Notes under the pieces: generated by a model | What the model saw: only the letters and a program-made list of their open reading frames with translations | Told to the model about the DNA's origin: nothing | Databases searched by the model: none | Shown: piece after piece, positions 47,491 through 57,062 of the stretch | Layout: every line of letters begins with the position of its first letter | How positions within the stretch are numbered: the first letter of the stretch is position 1 | Assembly (NCBI RefSeq): GCF_014385165.1 | Contig: NZ_JACRTF010000001.1 | Location: forward strand, 3,472,001-3,536,000 | Source of the DNA: Jilunia laotingensis | GTDB taxonomy: Bacteria; Bacteroidota; Bacteroidia; Bacteroidales; Bacteroidaceae | DNA: 64,000 nucleotides | Direction of reading: 5' to 3' | Program-made: the position numbers and the translations under genes

Positions 47491-48251
47491 GGATAATAAC
47501 TTATAACGTAAATGGTCTGCGTGCAGCTGTAGCTAAGGGCTTACCCGAGTGGCTGTCGCAGGAGTTACCCGATGTTTTATGTTTGCAGGAAACGAAGTTG
47601 CAACCGGAACAGTATCCGGCAGAACCGTTTGAAGCGTTAGGATATAAGGCTTATTTATATTCAGCCCAGAAAAAGGGATATAGCGGAGTAGCCATACTGA
47701 CCCGGTGTGAACCTGACTATGTGGAATATGGTATGGGGATTGATGAATATGACAATGAAGGGCGTTTTATCCGTGCCGATTATGGTGATTTGTCGATAGT
47801 AAGCGTCTATCATCCGTCCGGAACCAGCGGAGACGAACGTCAGGCTTTTAAAATGGTTTGGTTGGAGGCTTTTCAGAAGTATGTTACCGAATTGCAGAAA
47901 TCACGCAGAAAGCTCATACTTTGCGGAGATTATAACATTTGCCATGAAGCGATAGATATTCACGATCCTATACGAAATGCGACAAATAGTGGTTTTTTGC
48001 CGGAAGAACGGGAATGGATGACTCGTTTTCTATCTACCGGATTTATTGATTCTTTTCGGGCATTATATCCTGAAAAGCAAGAATACACCTGGTGGAGTTA
48101 TCGTTTCAATTCGCGGGCAAAAAATAAAGGATGGCGTATTGACTACTGTATGGTCAGTGAACCTATGCGTCCGTTGCTTAAAAATGCCTGTATTTTGAAT
48201 CAGGCAGTACACTCCGATCATTGTCCGATGATGTTGGAAGTGGCTGATTGA
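47487..48251 (+). CDS. xth: Exodeoxyribonuclease III
   Basis: Base-excision-repair nuclease: AP endonuclease and 3'-5' exonuclease. The 254-residue endonuclease/exonuclease/phosphatase fold shows RIITYNVNGLRAAV at the N-terminus, the metal-binding glutamate in LCLQETKL, KLILCGDYNICHEAIDIHDP in the middle, and the terminal catalytic pair in AVHSDHCPMMLEV. RALYPEKQEYTWWSYRFNSRAKNKGWRIDYCMVSE is a class signature. It forms a DNA-repair neighbourhood with the alkyltransferase upstream. It converges on the YjbQ gene with only 4 bases between stops and no visible terminator. Confidence 0.96.
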   Translation: MRIITYNVNGLRAAVAKGLPEWLSQELPDVLCLQETKLQPEQYPAEPFEALGYKAYLYSAQKKGYSGVAILTRCEPDYVEYGMGIDEYDNEGRFIRADYGDLSIVSVYHPSGTSGDERQAFKMVWLEAFQKYVTELQKSRRKLILCGDYNICHEAIDIHDPIRNATNSGFLPEEREWMTRFLSTGFIDSFRALYPEKQEYTWWSYRFNSRAKNKGWRIDYCMVSEPMRPLLKNACILNQAVHSDHCPMMLEVAD

Positions 48252-48255
48252 ATAC

Positions 48256-48663
48256 TTAGATTATAGTAATACTTAATTTACGGTGATCCCCACCATTTCG
48301 GAATTCACATAAATAGATTCCTTGCCAAGTCCCCAAGTTAAGTCTGTGATTCTTGATGGGGATTGTGATTGAACTGCCTATAAGTGATGCTTTGATGTGG
48401 GCACTCATATCATCGGGACCTTCCAAAGTATGGATGAAATAATTTGCTCCGTCCGGAACAACCTTGTTAAAGTAAGTCTGAAAATCTTGCCGGACATCCG
48501 GATCGGCATTTTCATTTATTGTGATAGCTGCTGAAGTGTGTTTAATAAAAATTACGAGTAAGCCGCTTTCTGGTAGTTCTGATAAATGTGAAACGATATC
48601 TTCGGTGATCAGGTGGAAACCACGTGGATAGTGTGCTAATTGTATATCGAATGTCATCGCCAT
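48256..48663 (-). CDS. YjbQ/UPF0047-family protein (secondary thiamine-phosphate synthase type)
   Basis: A 135-residue single-domain protein of the YjbQ family. Diagnostic pieces: GLLVIFIKHTSAAITINENADPDVRQDF, where the His-Thr-Ser-Ala and Asn-Glu-Asn-Ala-Asp residues form the conserved pocket, and MSAHIKASLIGSSITIPI followed by LGTWQGIYLCEFRNGG. E. coli YjbQ has weak thiamine-phosphate synthase activity, but the true role of the family is unsettled. It is divergently transcribed from the C-GCAxxG-C-C gene, with promoter boxes only 8 bases apart. Confidence 0.9.
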   Translation of the reverse strand: MAMTFDIQLAHYPRGFHLITEDIVSHLSELPESGLLVIFIKHTSAAITINENADPDVRQDFQTYFNKVVPDGANYFIHTLEGPDDMSAHIKASLIGSSITIPIKNHRLNLGTWQGIYLCEFRNGGDHRKLSITII

Positions 48664-48689
48664 AATTTTCTGTTTTTAAAATTCTTCCG

Positions 48690-48713
48690 CAAAGATACTT
48701 TTTTCTAATTTTG
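48690..48713. promoter_or_regulatory. Compact divergent promoter pair (YjbQ and C-GCAxxG-C-C genes)
   Basis: A minus-strand -7 box TATCTTTG (48690-48697) and a plus-strand -7 box TAATTTTG (48706-48713) are separated by 8 bases and point in opposite directions. Their -33 regions must overlap each other, so the two promoters are likely to compete or be controlled together. Confidence 0.55.
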
Positions 48714-48737
48714 CATAAATCAATTATAGAAATAAAA

Positions 48738-49202
48738 ATGGAAGATAGAATTCAACGTGCTATAGAGCTTTTTAAAAGTGGGTATAATTGTTCGCAATCT
48801 GTGGTAGCTGCTTTTGCCGATATGTATGGATTTACACAAGAACAGGCATTGCGGATGGCGGCCTCTTTTGGAGGAGGTATCGGACGTATGAGGGAAACTT
48901 GTGGTGCTGCTTGTGGCATGTTTTTATTAGCAGGGTTGGAAACCGGAGCAACAGACGGTGCTGATAAAGTAGGCAAGGCTGCTAATTATGCTTTGGTACA
49001 AGAATTGGCAGAAGAGTTCAAAAGAAGGAACGGCTCTATAAATTGTGGTGAATTATTAGGGCTGAACAAAAAGACTCAGCTTTCGTCTATTCCTGAAGAA
49101 AGAACTAAACATTACTATGCTAAACGTCCCTGTGCAAAGATGGTAGAGGAAGCCGCCAGAATATGGTCTGAGTACCTGGAAAAGCACTCTAAAGAGGAAT
49201 GA
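48738..49202 (+). CDS. C-GCAxxG-C-C family redox-type protein
   Basis: A 154-residue protein of the C-GCAxxG-C-C (C_GCAxxG_C_C) family, whose members are thought to use conserved cysteines in a redox or metal-linked reaction. The motif elements are GYNCSQSVVAAF, FGGGIGRMRETCGAACGMFLLAGL (the GCAxxG-like core, here GAACG) and CGELLGL plus RPCAKMVEEAA toward the end. The frame could be opened 9 codons earlier at a TTG, but that codon lies inside the -7 promoter box, so the ATG at 48738 is the start. The product is cytoplasmic. No partner is adjacent. Confidence 0.88.
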   Translation: MEDRIQRAIELFKSGYNCSQSVVAAFADMYGFTQEQALRMAASFGGGIGRMRETCGAACGMFLLAGLETGATDGADKVGKAANYALVQELAEEFKRRNGSINCGELLGLNKKTQLSSIPEERTKHYYAKRPCAKMVEEAARIWSEYLEKHSKEE

Positions 49203-49270
49203 AAAAGCCGTTTTTCTTACATTTACTGTAAAAAAAGAACTAATAAACTGTTATATAACATAAATATAAC

Positions 49271-49278
49271 TATCTTTG
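49271..49278 (+). promoter_or_regulatory. Bacteroides -7 promoter box for the small winged-helix gene
   Basis: TATCTTTG, exact TAnnTTTG match, 74 bases before the ATG at 49353. Confidence 0.5.
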
Positions 49279-49352
49279 CGGCTGAAATAAAATCTGAAAG
49301 TTGTTATTGACTGCGGAATTTTATATCATGTCTAACTAAATTTTCAAAAGTA

Positions 49353-49553
49353 ATGTTGAAAGAAAAAGCAGGTGAAATTGCAGGTAAAATCTGGGTTGCA
49401 CTGAATGGAACAGAAGGACTGACAGCTAAGCAAATTAAAAAAGCAACTAAACTGGTTGATAAAGACCTGTTCTTGGGACTTGGCTGGTTATTGAGAGAAG
49501 ACAAGATCTCCACTCAGGAAGTTGAAGGTGAGCTTTTCATTAAATTGAACTAA
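49353..49553 (+). CDS. Small winged helix-turn-helix protein (DUF2582)
   Basis: A 66-residue protein made of one winged-helix fold: EKAGEIAGKIWVALNGTEGLTAKQIKKATKLVDKDLFLGLGWLLREDKISTQEVEGELFIKLN. The run from LTAKQIKKA to GWLLREDKI is the helix-turn-helix, followed by the two-strand wing. Such minimal winged-helix proteins are common in Bacteroidales and their targets are unknown. It has its own promoter box and a strong terminator, so it is a monocistronic unit that is probably well expressed. Confidence 0.85.
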   Translation: MLKEKAGEIAGKIWVALNGTEGLTAKQIKKATKLVDKDLFLGLGWLLREDKISTQEVEGELFIKLN

Positions 49554-49576
49554 CAGTACGGTTCACTTACCAATAA

Positions 49577-49620
49577 AAAAATGCGTTGATACATTATAAA
49601 ATGTAATCAACGCATTTTTT
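49577..49620 (+). terminator. Intrinsic terminator after the small winged-helix gene
   Basis: A-rich stem AAAATGCGTTGAT matched by ATCAACGCATTTT (right arm 49606-49618), short loop region, then T run. The rest of the 346-bp gap (49554-49899) holds only a promoter box. Confidence 0.88.
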
Positions 49621-49775
49621 TATAATATCTTATGGAAATTGGATGTATGATGTGATGGATATTTATCAGTCTTCGTTTTATAATCTGATTACTCAACTGA
49701 AATTGATCAATTTCTGATGTTCCCCTTCAGCAACTTATAGTCATAAACAACATGAAAGTATTGGATTATTTTCAT

Positions 49776-49783
49776 TATCTTTG
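49776..49783 (+). promoter_or_regulatory. Bacteroides -7 promoter box for lepA
   Basis: TATCTTTG, exact TAnnTTTG match, leaving a leader of about 110 bases before the ATG at 49900. Confidence 0.5.
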
Positions 49784-49899
49784 CGGCCATAAAAAGAGGT
49801 CTTATTTCACTAGTATACTATTATTTGTTTTGCTATAGTTTTACTGAATAATGGCTATCTTATGTAATTATCTTGTTTATAAATAGATAACTGTTGAAA

Positions 49900-51681
49900 A
49901 TGAAGAATATACGTAATTTTTGTATTATTGCCCATATTGATCATGGTAAGTCGACATTAGCAGACCGTTTGCTGGAATTCACCAATACTATCCAAGTTAC
50001 CGAAGGACAAATGCTTGATAATATGGATTTGGAAAAGGAGAGGGGGATTACCATTAAGAGTCATGCTATACAAATGGAATTTGCTCATAAAGGTGAAAAG
50101 TATATTCTGAATCTGATCGATACTCCGGGACATGTGGACTTTTCATATGAAGTATCCCGGTCAATAGCTGCCTGTGAAGGCGCGTTGCTCATTGTAGATG
50201 CTTCACAAGGTGTTCAAGCACAAACTATTTCCAATCTTTATATGGCTATTGAACATGATTTGGAGATCATTCCGGTGATCAACAAATGTGATATGGCAAG
50301 TGCCATGCCCGAAGAGGTGGAAGATGAAATCGTTGAGCTTCTAGGTTGCAAGCGTGAGGAGATTATTCGTGCTTCCGGCAAAACTGGTATGGGGGTTGAA
50401 GAAATCCTGACCGCGGTTATCGAACGTATTCCTCATCCGAAAGGAGATGAGGAAGCACCGTTGCAGGCTTTAATTTTCGACTCCGTATTCAATTCTTTCC
50501 GTGGCATTATCGCATATTTTAAGATAGTGAACGGAGTGATTCGTACCGGTGATAAAGTCAAATTTTTCAATACAGGAAAGGAATATGACGCGGATGAAAT
50601 CGGTGTGCTGAAAATGGATATGGTACCTCGTAAAGAACTTCGTACGGGTGATGTGGGATATATTATTTCCGGAATTAAAACCTCTAAAGAGGTGAAAGTA
50701 GGTGATACCATTACACATATAGCTCGTCCATGTGACAAAGCGATTGCTGGTTTTGAAGAAGTAAAACCTATGGTGTTTGCCGGTGTTTACCCCATTGAGG
50801 CTGAAGAATTTGAAGATTTGCGGGCATCTCTTGAAAAATTGCAGTTGAATGATGCGTCATTAACATTCCAACCGGAGTCTTCTTTAGCTTTAGGATTTGG
50901 TTTCCGTTGTGGATTCCTTGGGTTGTTACACATGGAGATCGTTCAGGAACGTTTGGATCGTGAGTTTGATATGAATGTAATCACTACCGTTCCGAATGTC
51001 TCTTATAATATTTATGATAAACAGGGACATGTTACAGAGGTTCATAATCCTGGAGGTATGCCCGATCCTACATTGATTGATCATATTGAAGAGCCATATA
51101 TAAAATCTTCCATAATCACAACTACCGATTATATCGGTCCTATTATGACTTTGTGTTTGGGTAAACGTGGTGAATTGATCAAACAGGAATATATTTCGGG
51201 CAACCGGGTGGAATTATATTATAATATGCCTTTGGGAGAAATAGTAATTGACTTTTATGATAAGTTGAAAAGTATTTCTAAAGGATATGCTTCTTTTGAT
51301 TATCATCCTAATGGTTTTAGACCTTCTAAACTGGTGAAACTTGATATTCTTTTGAATGGTGAATCTGTGGATGCACTTTCTACTCTGACACACATTGATA
51401 ATGCTTATGATATGGGACGTCGTATGTGTGAGAAGTTGAAGGAACTGATTCCGCGCCAGCAATTCGAGATTGCTATACAAGCAGCTATCGGTGCCAAAAT
51501 TATTGCACGTGAAACTATAAAAGCTGTTCGTAAAGACGTGACTGCAAAATGTTATGGTGGCGATATCAGCCGTAAGCGTAAATTGTTGGAGAAGCAAAAG
51601 AAAGGAAAGAAAAGAATGAAACAGATTGGCAATGTAGAAGTACCGCAAAAAGCATTCCTTGCTGTTCTGAAGTTAGATTAG
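49900..51681 (+). CDS. lepA: Elongation factor 4 (LepA), back-translocating GTPase
   Basis: Ribosomal GTPase that acts on stalled or mis-translocated ribosomes. The 593 residues have the G domain with G1 AHIDHGKST (residues 11-19), the effector ERGITIK, G3 DTPGH and G4 NKCD. Domain II, EF-G-like domains III and V, and the LepA-specific C-terminal domain follow ([19 protein letters not shown]... [38 protein letters not shown]). A TTG two codons earlier at 49894 could extend the frame; the ATG at 49900 matches the family start [17 protein letters not shown]. Confidence 0.96.
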   Translation: MKNIRNFCIIAHIDHGKSTLADRLLEFTNTIQVTEGQMLDNMDLEKERGITIKSHAIQMEFAHKGEKYILNLIDTPGHVDFSYEVSRSIAACEGALLIVDASQGVQAQTISNLYMAIEHDLEIIPVINKCDMASAMPEEVEDEIVELLGCKREEIIRASGKTGMGVEEILTAVIERIPHPKGDEEAPLQALIFDSVFNSFRGIIAYFKIVNGVIRTGDKVKFFNTGKEYDADEIGVLKMDMVPRKELRTGDVGYIISGIKTSKEVKVGDTITHIARPCDKAIAGFEEVKPMVFAGVYPIEAEEFEDLRASLEKLQLNDASLTFQPESSLALGFGFRCGFLGLLHMEIVQERLDREFDMNVITTVPNVSYNIYDKQGHVTEVHNPGGMPDPTLIDHIEEPYIKSSIITTTDYIGPIMTLCLGKRGELIKQEYISGNRVELYYNMPLGEIVIDFYDKLKSISKGYASFDYHPNGFRPSKLVKLDILLNGESVDALSTLTHIDNAYDMGRRMCEKLKELIPRQQFEIAIQAAIGAKIIARETIKAVRKDVTAKCYGGDISRKRKLLEKQKKGKKRMKQIGNVEVPQKAFLAVLKLD

Positions 51682-51819
51682 GAATTTTACAATAAAAAAC
51701 AACAGGTGTATTCTGAACAAATAGCTTTATTATAGGTTTTTAAAATACACCAGGTAGTTGTCGTCTGTCTGCAGAGCTTTCCTGGCAATTACCAAAATAA
51801 AATGAATTGAATATATACA

Positions 51820-52998
51820 ATGAGAAAAGTTCTGTCTTTTTCGGTCTTCTTGATGATGGGCCTCTTACTATCCCAATTCCTGCCTGCAATGGCAGGGGAG
51901 GATTACGGTACAGTCAAAACTATTGCTAATATTTTGCTGTATGTCTGTTTGAGTTTTATCATGATTAATGTAGGTCGAGAGTTTGAAATCGATAAATCTC
52001 GATGGAAAAGTTATGCTGAAGATTACTTTATTGCCATGGCAACCGCTGCCATGCCTTGGTTCCTGATTGCATTATATTATGTATTTGTATTACTTCCCCC
52101 CGAGTTTTGGAACAGTTGGGAAGCATGGAAAGAGAACTTGTTGCTTAGCCGGTTCGCAGCACCTACTTCAGCAGGAATTTTGTTTACCATGCTGGCGGTC
52201 ATTGGATTGAAAACCAGTTGGATTTATAAGAAAATCCAAGTGTTGGCGATATTCGATGATTTGGATACTATCCTGTTAATGATTCCTCTTCAAATCATGA
52301 TGATTGGGCTGCGTTGGCAGTTGATAATTGTTGTTTTAGTTGTATTCTTACTTTTGGCTCTCGGTTGGAAACAGTTGGGTAAGTACAATTGGCGACAAGA
52401 CTGGAAGGCAATCCTTTTTTATTCCGTGATTGTTTTTGTAGTTACTCAATCAGTTTATATGATTAGTAAAAGCATGTATGGAGAGGAGGGGAGCATCCAT
52501 ATTGAAGTATTGCTTCCGGCATTCGTGTTGGGTATGATTATGAAACATAAAGAGATTGATACTCCGCTTGAACATAAAGTGTCTACCGGAATATCTTTTC
52601 TGTTTATGTTTTTGGTAGGTATGAGTATGCCTCACTTCCTTGGGGTTGATTTTGCAGGAACACAGGAAGGTACTTATTCGGTAACTGGTTCACAGGAGAT
52701 GATGTCTTGGGGCATGATCGCTCTTCATGTGTTAATTGTCTCTTTATTGTCAAATGTAGGAAAACTATTCCCTGTCTTCTTTTATCGTGATCGGAAGTTT
52801 AGTGAACGTTTGGCTTTGTCAATAGGCATGTTTACTCGTGGTGAAGTAGGTGCCGGTGTCATTTTTATAGCACTTGGTTATAATCTGGGTGGTCCCGCTT
52901 TGGTCATTTCCGTACTTACTTTGGTTCTGAATCTTATTTTGACTGGTATATTTGTTCTTTGGGTTAAAAAGCTGGCTTTGAGGAGTTATTCCGGTTAG
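51820..52998 (+). CDS. CPA-type sodium/proton antiporter, unusual signal-like start
   Basis: Inner-membrane transporter of 392 residues with about 11 hydrophobic helices, in the sodium/hydrogen exchanger superfamily. Visible features: a first helix SVFLMMGLLLSQFLPAMAG, the LFTMLAVIGLKTSW region, ILAIFDD-type LAIFDDLDTILLMIPL with two aspartates expected in the ion site of CPA2 carriers, and late MFTRGEVGAGVIFIALGYNLGG. It lies 41 bases upstream of nhaA, suggesting a two-antiporter unit for sodium or pH homeostasis. The ion and exact branch are not certain. Confidence 0.82.
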   Translation: MRKVLSFSVFLMMGLLLSQFLPAMAGEDYGTVKTIANILLYVCLSFIMINVGREFEIDKSRWKSYAEDYFIAMATAAMPWFLIALYYVFVLLPPEFWNSWEAWKENLLLSRFAAPTSAGILFTMLAVIGLKTSWIYKKIQVLAIFDDLDTILLMIPLQIMMIGLRWQLIIVVLVVFLLLALGWKQLGKYNWRQDWKAILFYSVIVFVVTQSVYMISKSMYGEEGSIHIEVLLPAFVLGMIMKHKEIDTPLEHKVSTGISFLFMFLVGMSMPHFLGVDFAGTQEGTYSVTGSQEMMSWGMIALHVLIVSLLSNVGKLFPVFFYRDRKFSERLALSIGMFTRGEVGAGVIFIALGYNLGGPALVISVLTLVLNLILTGIFVLWVKKLALRSYSG

Positions 52999-53039
52999 AT
53001 TGGGAAGACTTAAATTTTTTATTATAAAAACACACTACT

Positions 53040-54353
53040 ATGACCGTGTTACGTACTATGAAGAATTTCTCGTCCATGAATATTGCAGCGAGTATTCTGC
53101 TATTTGTGACAGCTATTGCGGCTGCCGTTATTGCTAATTCTCCTGTTGCACCGGCTTATCAGGAATTCTTATCCCATGAATTGCATCTTCGTATTGGGAG
53201 CTTTAATTTGCTTTCGCATGGGGGACATAATCTGAAGATGATCGAGTTTATCAATGATGGCCTGATGACTGTTTTCTTTCTCTTGGTTGGGCTTGAGATA
53301 AAACGGGAGATATTAGTTGGCGAGCTTTCTTCATTCCGCAAAGCGGCATTGCCGTTTATCGTTGCATGTGGAGGTATGGTATTTCCGGTAATTATTTATT
53401 CAATGATTTGTACTCCGGGTACTGAGGGAGGACAAGGACTTGCTATTCCTATGGCCACGGATATTGCTTTTTCATTGGGGGTACTCAGTTTACTTGGAAG
53501 CCGTGTACCATTGAGCCTTAAGATATTCCTTACAGCTTTTGCTGTAGTGGATGACATTGGGGGGATATTGGTGATAGCGTTGTTTTATAGTTCCCATGTG
53601 GCGTATGAATATCTTCTTGTTGCTGCATTGCTTTACGTAGTTCTTTATTTTTTGGGAAAACATGGAACCACCAATAAGATATTCTTTCTGGTCATCGGAG
53701 TAGTTATCTGGTACTTGTTTTTGCAATCGGGCATTCATAGTACGATTTCCGGAGTAATACTTGCTTTTGTTATTCCTGCTAAGCCGCAATTGAATGTTGG
53801 AAAATATATTGAACGTATACGACGGATTATCAAGACTTTTCCGGAGATGAAAAATAATAGTATTGTATTGACAAATGAGCAGATTGCTATGCTGAAACAG
53901 GTGGAATCTGCTTCCGACCGTGTAATCAGTCCGTTGCAATCTTTAGAGGATAATTTACATGGGGCGGTCAACTATCTTATTTTGCCATTATTTGCATTTG
54001 TGAATGCCGGAGTAGTATTTAGTGGTAGTGGTAATGTTGTTGGTGAAGTTAGTGTAGCTGTTGCTTTGGCATTACTTTTGGGTAAATTTTTGGGGATTTT
54101 TTCTTTTACATGGTTGGCCATTAGAAGCGGATTTACTCCTATGCCGCATGGAATGAATTGGAAGAACATAGCAGGAGTGGCTTTGTTGGGTGGTATAGGA
54201 TTCACGGTATCCTTATTCATAGCTAATCTTTCATTTGGAGACAGCCATCCTGTGTTATTGAACCAGGCTAAGTTTGGAGTGCTTTCTGGCACAGTGTTAT
54301 CAGGTATTTTGGGATATATAGTTTTATATTTTGTTCTGCCTAAAAAGAAATAG
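53040..54353 (+). CDS. nhaA: Na+/H+ antiporter NhaA
   Basis: Electrogenic antiporter that expels Na+ in exchange for protons. The 437-residue protein has the two-fold NhaA architecture with about 12 helices. The ion-binding pair of aspartates is in LTAFAVVDDIGGILVIALFYSS, and the upstream AIPMATDIAFSLGVLSLLGSRVP is the unwound helix 4 region. INDGLMTVFFLLVGLEIKREILVGELSSFRKAALP is an NhaA signature. A central hydrophilic stretch (about residues 250-305) is longer than in E. coli NhaA. It follows the CPA-type gene and is followed by a strong terminator. Confidence 0.95.
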   Translation: MTVLRTMKNFSSMNIAASILLFVTAIAAAVIANSPVAPAYQEFLSHELHLRIGSFNLLSHGGHNLKMIEFINDGLMTVFFLLVGLEIKREILVGELSSFRKAALPFIVACGGMVFPVIIYSMICTPGTEGGQGLAIPMATDIAFSLGVLSLLGSRVPLSLKIFLTAFAVVDDIGGILVIALFYSSHVAYEYLLVAALLYVVLYFLGKHGTTNKIFFLVIGVVIWYLFLQSGIHSTISGVILAFVIPAKPQLNVGKYIERIRRIIKTFPEMKNNSIVLTNEQIAMLKQVESASDRVISPLQSLEDNLHGAVNYLILPLFAFVNAGVVFSGSGNVVGEVSVAVALALLLGKFLGIFSFTWLAIRSGFTPMPHGMNWKNIAGVALLGGIGFTVSLFIANLSFGDSHPVLLNQAKFGVLSGTVLSGILGYIVLYFVLPKKK

Positions 54354-54384
54354 TTATCGAGAAAACAATAGTCATGGATAGAAG

Positions 54385-54426
54385 AAGGCTCTTATTCAAA
54401 TACAGGATATGAATAAGAGCCTTTTT
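54385..54426. terminator. Intrinsic terminator between nhaA and rmuC
   Basis: Perfect 14-bp inverted repeat (AAGGCTCTTATTCA and complement, 54385-54398 and 54410-54423), 11-base loop, then T. It separates convergent genes and may serve both. Confidence 0.9.
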
Positions 54427-54448
54427 GTGCTATAAATTAGATGTGTAG

Positions 54449-55684
54449 TTAATCTATCAAGTCATCTTCTCCATCATCGATAGGCAAGATTTTTCTGCTT
54501 TCTTCATGTGGCAATTCTTCCACTTGGCGAAGTCTTCGTTCGATAGCCCGGGTACGTTTTCCCATCACTTCTTCTAATTGGTCACCAGCAGTTTGCAGAT
54601 TTTTCTGGACTTTCTCAAGCAGACCACCGAATTTGCTGAATTCAGTCTTTACGGCTCCAAGTACAGTCCATACTTCTCCTGTTCGCTTTTGTATGGCAAG
54701 GGTTCGGAATCCCATTTGTAGACTGTTTAATATCGCTCCCAATGTAGTAGGTCCGGTCACGACAATTTTAAAGTCTTTCTGTAATGCTTCCACCAAGGAA
54801 GTACGCCTGATCACTTCGGCATATATGCTTTCAAAGGGTAAGAATAAAATAGCGAAATCCGTTGTAAAAGGCGGATCTACATATTTATCATGAATGTCCT
54901 TTGCCATTTTCTTGATTGTATTTTCCAATTGTTTTCCGCAAATCTCTATGCGCGTAGTATCACCGGATTCGAATGCATCATAATACTGTTCGTAAACATC
55001 TTTGGGGAATTTGGCATCTATTGGAAGGTATACAGTACTGTTCACGTCCTCTTTGCCTGGGAGTTTGATGGCAAACTCCACAAATTCTGTTCCGCTCTTT
55101 TTGGTTTTTACATTCGCATCGTATTGCTCGGGACTCATCATCTGTTCCAGTAATGCACCTAATTGCACTTCTCCAAATGTACCACGCATTTTTACATTGC
55201 TCAATACTTTTTTCAGACCACCTACGTCTTGTGCTAAAGATTTCATTTCTCCCAGTCCTTTTTGTACATTCTCTAATTGCGAACGGACTAACTCAAAAGA
55301 TTGACCGATACGTTCGTTCAGGGTCTTTTGTAATTTTTCTTCTACCATCAATCGCATGTCATCCAATCGTTTTTCAGTAGATTGTAACAGCATCTCCTGT
55401 TGGCGTGCCATTGCATCGAATTTCTGCCGTTGGAGTTCTCCGGTAGTCATCATATTCTTATGTAAGACGTCTTGTAATTGTTGCAGATTCTGATTTAAAG
55501 TCTGTGTTATTTCCATGCGGAGTTCTCGGATGCTGCGGTTCAGCTCTTCCCGATTTTCCTGCATCTGTTGGCGCAAGGCGGTTTGTAGAATATCATTTTG
55601 TGCCTGTCCGTTATTCCGTAAAAGAACAAGTACGAATAATGCAATCAAAAGCAGTACAGTTAAGATGAGTAAAACCAGTTCCAT
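54449..55684 (-). CDS. rmuC: DNA recombination protein RmuC
   Basis: Nuclease-like protein thought to limit inverted-repeat recombination. The 411 residues start with a membrane helix (LVLLILTVLLLIALFVLVLL), then a long coiled coil (residues 30-150, many Q, E, L). The RmuC domain follows (about 160-370): GTFGEVQLGALLEQMMSPEQYDANVKTKKSG... VEFAIKLPG... VYLPIDAKFPKDVYEQY, with the PIDAKFP motif of a restriction-endonuclease-like core and KIVVTGPTTLGAILNSLQMGFRTLAIQKR. The acidic tail ends DDGEDDLID. It lies 78 bases downstream of map and may share its transcript. Confidence 0.93.
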   Translation of the reverse strand: MELVLLILTVLLLIALFVLVLLRNNGQAQNDILQTALRQQMQENREELNRSIRELRMEITQTLNQNLQQLQDVLHKNMMTTGELQRQKFDAMARQQEMLLQSTEKRLDDMRLMVEEKLQKTLNERIGQSFELVRSQLENVQKGLGEMKSLAQDVGGLKKVLSNVKMRGTFGEVQLGALLEQMMSPEQYDANVKTKKSGTEFVEFAIKLPGKEDVNSTVYLPIDAKFPKDVYEQYYDAFESGDTTRIEICGKQLENTIKKMAKDIHDKYVDPPFTTDFAILFLPFESIYAEVIRRTSLVEALQKDFKIVVTGPTTLGAILNSLQMGFRTLAIQKRTGEVWTVLGAVKTEFSKFGGLLEKVQKNLQTAGDQLEEVMGKRTRAIERRLRQVEELPHEESRKILPIDDGEDDLID

Positions 55685-55762
55685 TTAAAGATATATCAAA
55701 TTATATTTAGTGTGAAAGATTTTTTAATAGGAGGTAAACCCAAAAAACATCCTATCAGTCTG

Positions 55763-56617
55763 TTAATATGTCAATATTTCGTTGCCACTTTCAGTTATCA
55801 GTATCATGTTTTCCCATTGTGCTGAAGGTAGTCCGTCATCAGTAAATATAGTCCATCCATCAGCTTCGTCCACAAATACCTCATAAGTACCCATATTAAT
55901 CATCGGTTCGATTGTGAATGTCATTCCGGGGACTATCAACATGCCTGTACCTCTTCGTCCGAAGTGTTCTACATCCGGTTCTTCATGAAATTGCATGCCT
56001 ACACCATGACCGCAAAGATCGCGTACTACGCTATATCCGTTTTTTTCAGCATGTTCCTGTATGGCGGCTCCAACATCTCCCAGCCGTGCCCAAGGTTGTG
56101 CAGCGGCAATACCAATTTCCAAACATTCCTTTGTAACCTTTACTAAGCGTTGTGTTTCCGGTGCTACATCCCCGATCATGAACATGCGCGAGGCATCCGA
56201 GAAATAGCCTTTGTAGATGGTCGAAACATCCACATTAACAATATCTCCACTGCGAAGAATTTCATTTTTGCTTGGTATACCGTGGCAAACAACGTCATTA
56301 ATACTCGTACACACACTTTTTGGAAAACCTTCATAATTGAGAGGAGCGGGGATCGCTCCATGGCTAGTAGTAAATTCATATACCATACGGTCTATCTCTT
56401 CCGTTGAAATGCCTTCGCGTATGTTTTCTGAAATATAATCCAAAAGGGCTGTATTGATTTTGGCACTCTCCCGGATTCCCTCCAGTTGTTCAGGAGTGCG
56501 GAGTGCTTTCCGGAAAGGGAGTTTATATCCTTGTTTTCTGTATTTCTGAATTTTATCTTCTATTTCGTCCGGATAGTTGGCAGGGGTGAACCGGAGTCCC
56601 TTGATGAACTTTTTCAT
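55763..56617 (-). CDS. map: Methionine aminopeptidase, type I, with N-terminal extension
   Basis: Removes the start methionine from nascent proteins. The 284-residue product has about 40 extra N-terminal residues (MKKFIKGLRFTPANYPDEIEDKIQKYRKQGYKLP) before the pita-bread fold. Metal ligands are in DIVNVDVSTIYKGYFSDASRMF (two aspartates), CGHGVGMQFHEEP (His), MTFTIEPMIN (Glu) and QWENMILIT (Glu). SVCTSINDVVCHGIPS is the type I signature. The promoter box TACATTTG lies at 56646-56653. The second map copy usual for operons with secY is not in this window. Confidence 0.94.
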   Translation of the reverse strand: MKKFIKGLRFTPANYPDEIEDKIQKYRKQGYKLPFRKALRTPEQLEGIRESAKINTALLDYISENIREGISTEEIDRMVYEFTTSHGAIPAPLNYEGFPKSVCTSINDVVCHGIPSKNEILRSGDIVNVDVSTIYKGYFSDASRMFMIGDVAPETQRLVKVTKECLEIGIAAAQPWARLGDVGAAIQEHAEKNGYSVVRDLCGHGVGMQFHEEPDVEHFGRRGTGMLIVPGMTFTIEPMINMGTYEVFVDEADGWTIFTDDGLPSAQWENMILITESGNEILTY

Positions 56618-56645
56618 TTCTCTGAATTTTTATCGAATCAACGTA

Positions 56646-56653
56646 CAAATGTA
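56646..56653 (-). promoter_or_regulatory. Bacteroides -7 promoter box for map
   Basis: TACATTTG on the minus strand, exact TAnnTTTG match, 29 bases before the map ATG. It lies at the left end of the 884-bp gap that separates map from the cas operon. Confidence 0.5.
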
Positions 56654-57062
56654 GGGAATAAACTTCGGTATTCGGTTGCTTTCATCTTACTAAATTAAAA
56701 ACACGATTGAAAGTTGGAATCATTTGCTGTTTCAATTTGACAAAAAGCTTTTCTTATGTATCATAAGGAGCGTTATTTCGGGCCGATGATAAGCATAATC
56801 AAAAAAACGCATTATAGAGAAATCTGTGTTTTCTGCTTTGTCTATAAAATGAGGAAATAAGCTACATAATACAATGCTTAGCCCTTTTCTCGCTTTCCGA
56901 ATGATTAATATTGTAAAATTTTCATTGTAATTCGTCAGGAATAAGAGCTACATCGAATTGGAGTAACTAGAGAAAATAAGTCAAAAAATAGATGCTTTTT
57001 CGAAGAATTGAGCTTTAAAATATTGGAAAAGGTTATATCATTTGCTAGAAATAGTTACTTAG

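Noticed and set aside
48711..48737. Upstream TTG start for the C-GCAxxG-C-C gene
   Set aside because: The codon lies within the -7 promoter box, so it would not be in the transcript.
51705..51751. An 8-bp inverted repeat (GGTGTATT/AATACACC) between lepA and the CPA-type antiporter gene
   Set aside because: Short stem with a 31-base loop and no T run; too weak to call a terminator or regulatory hairpin.
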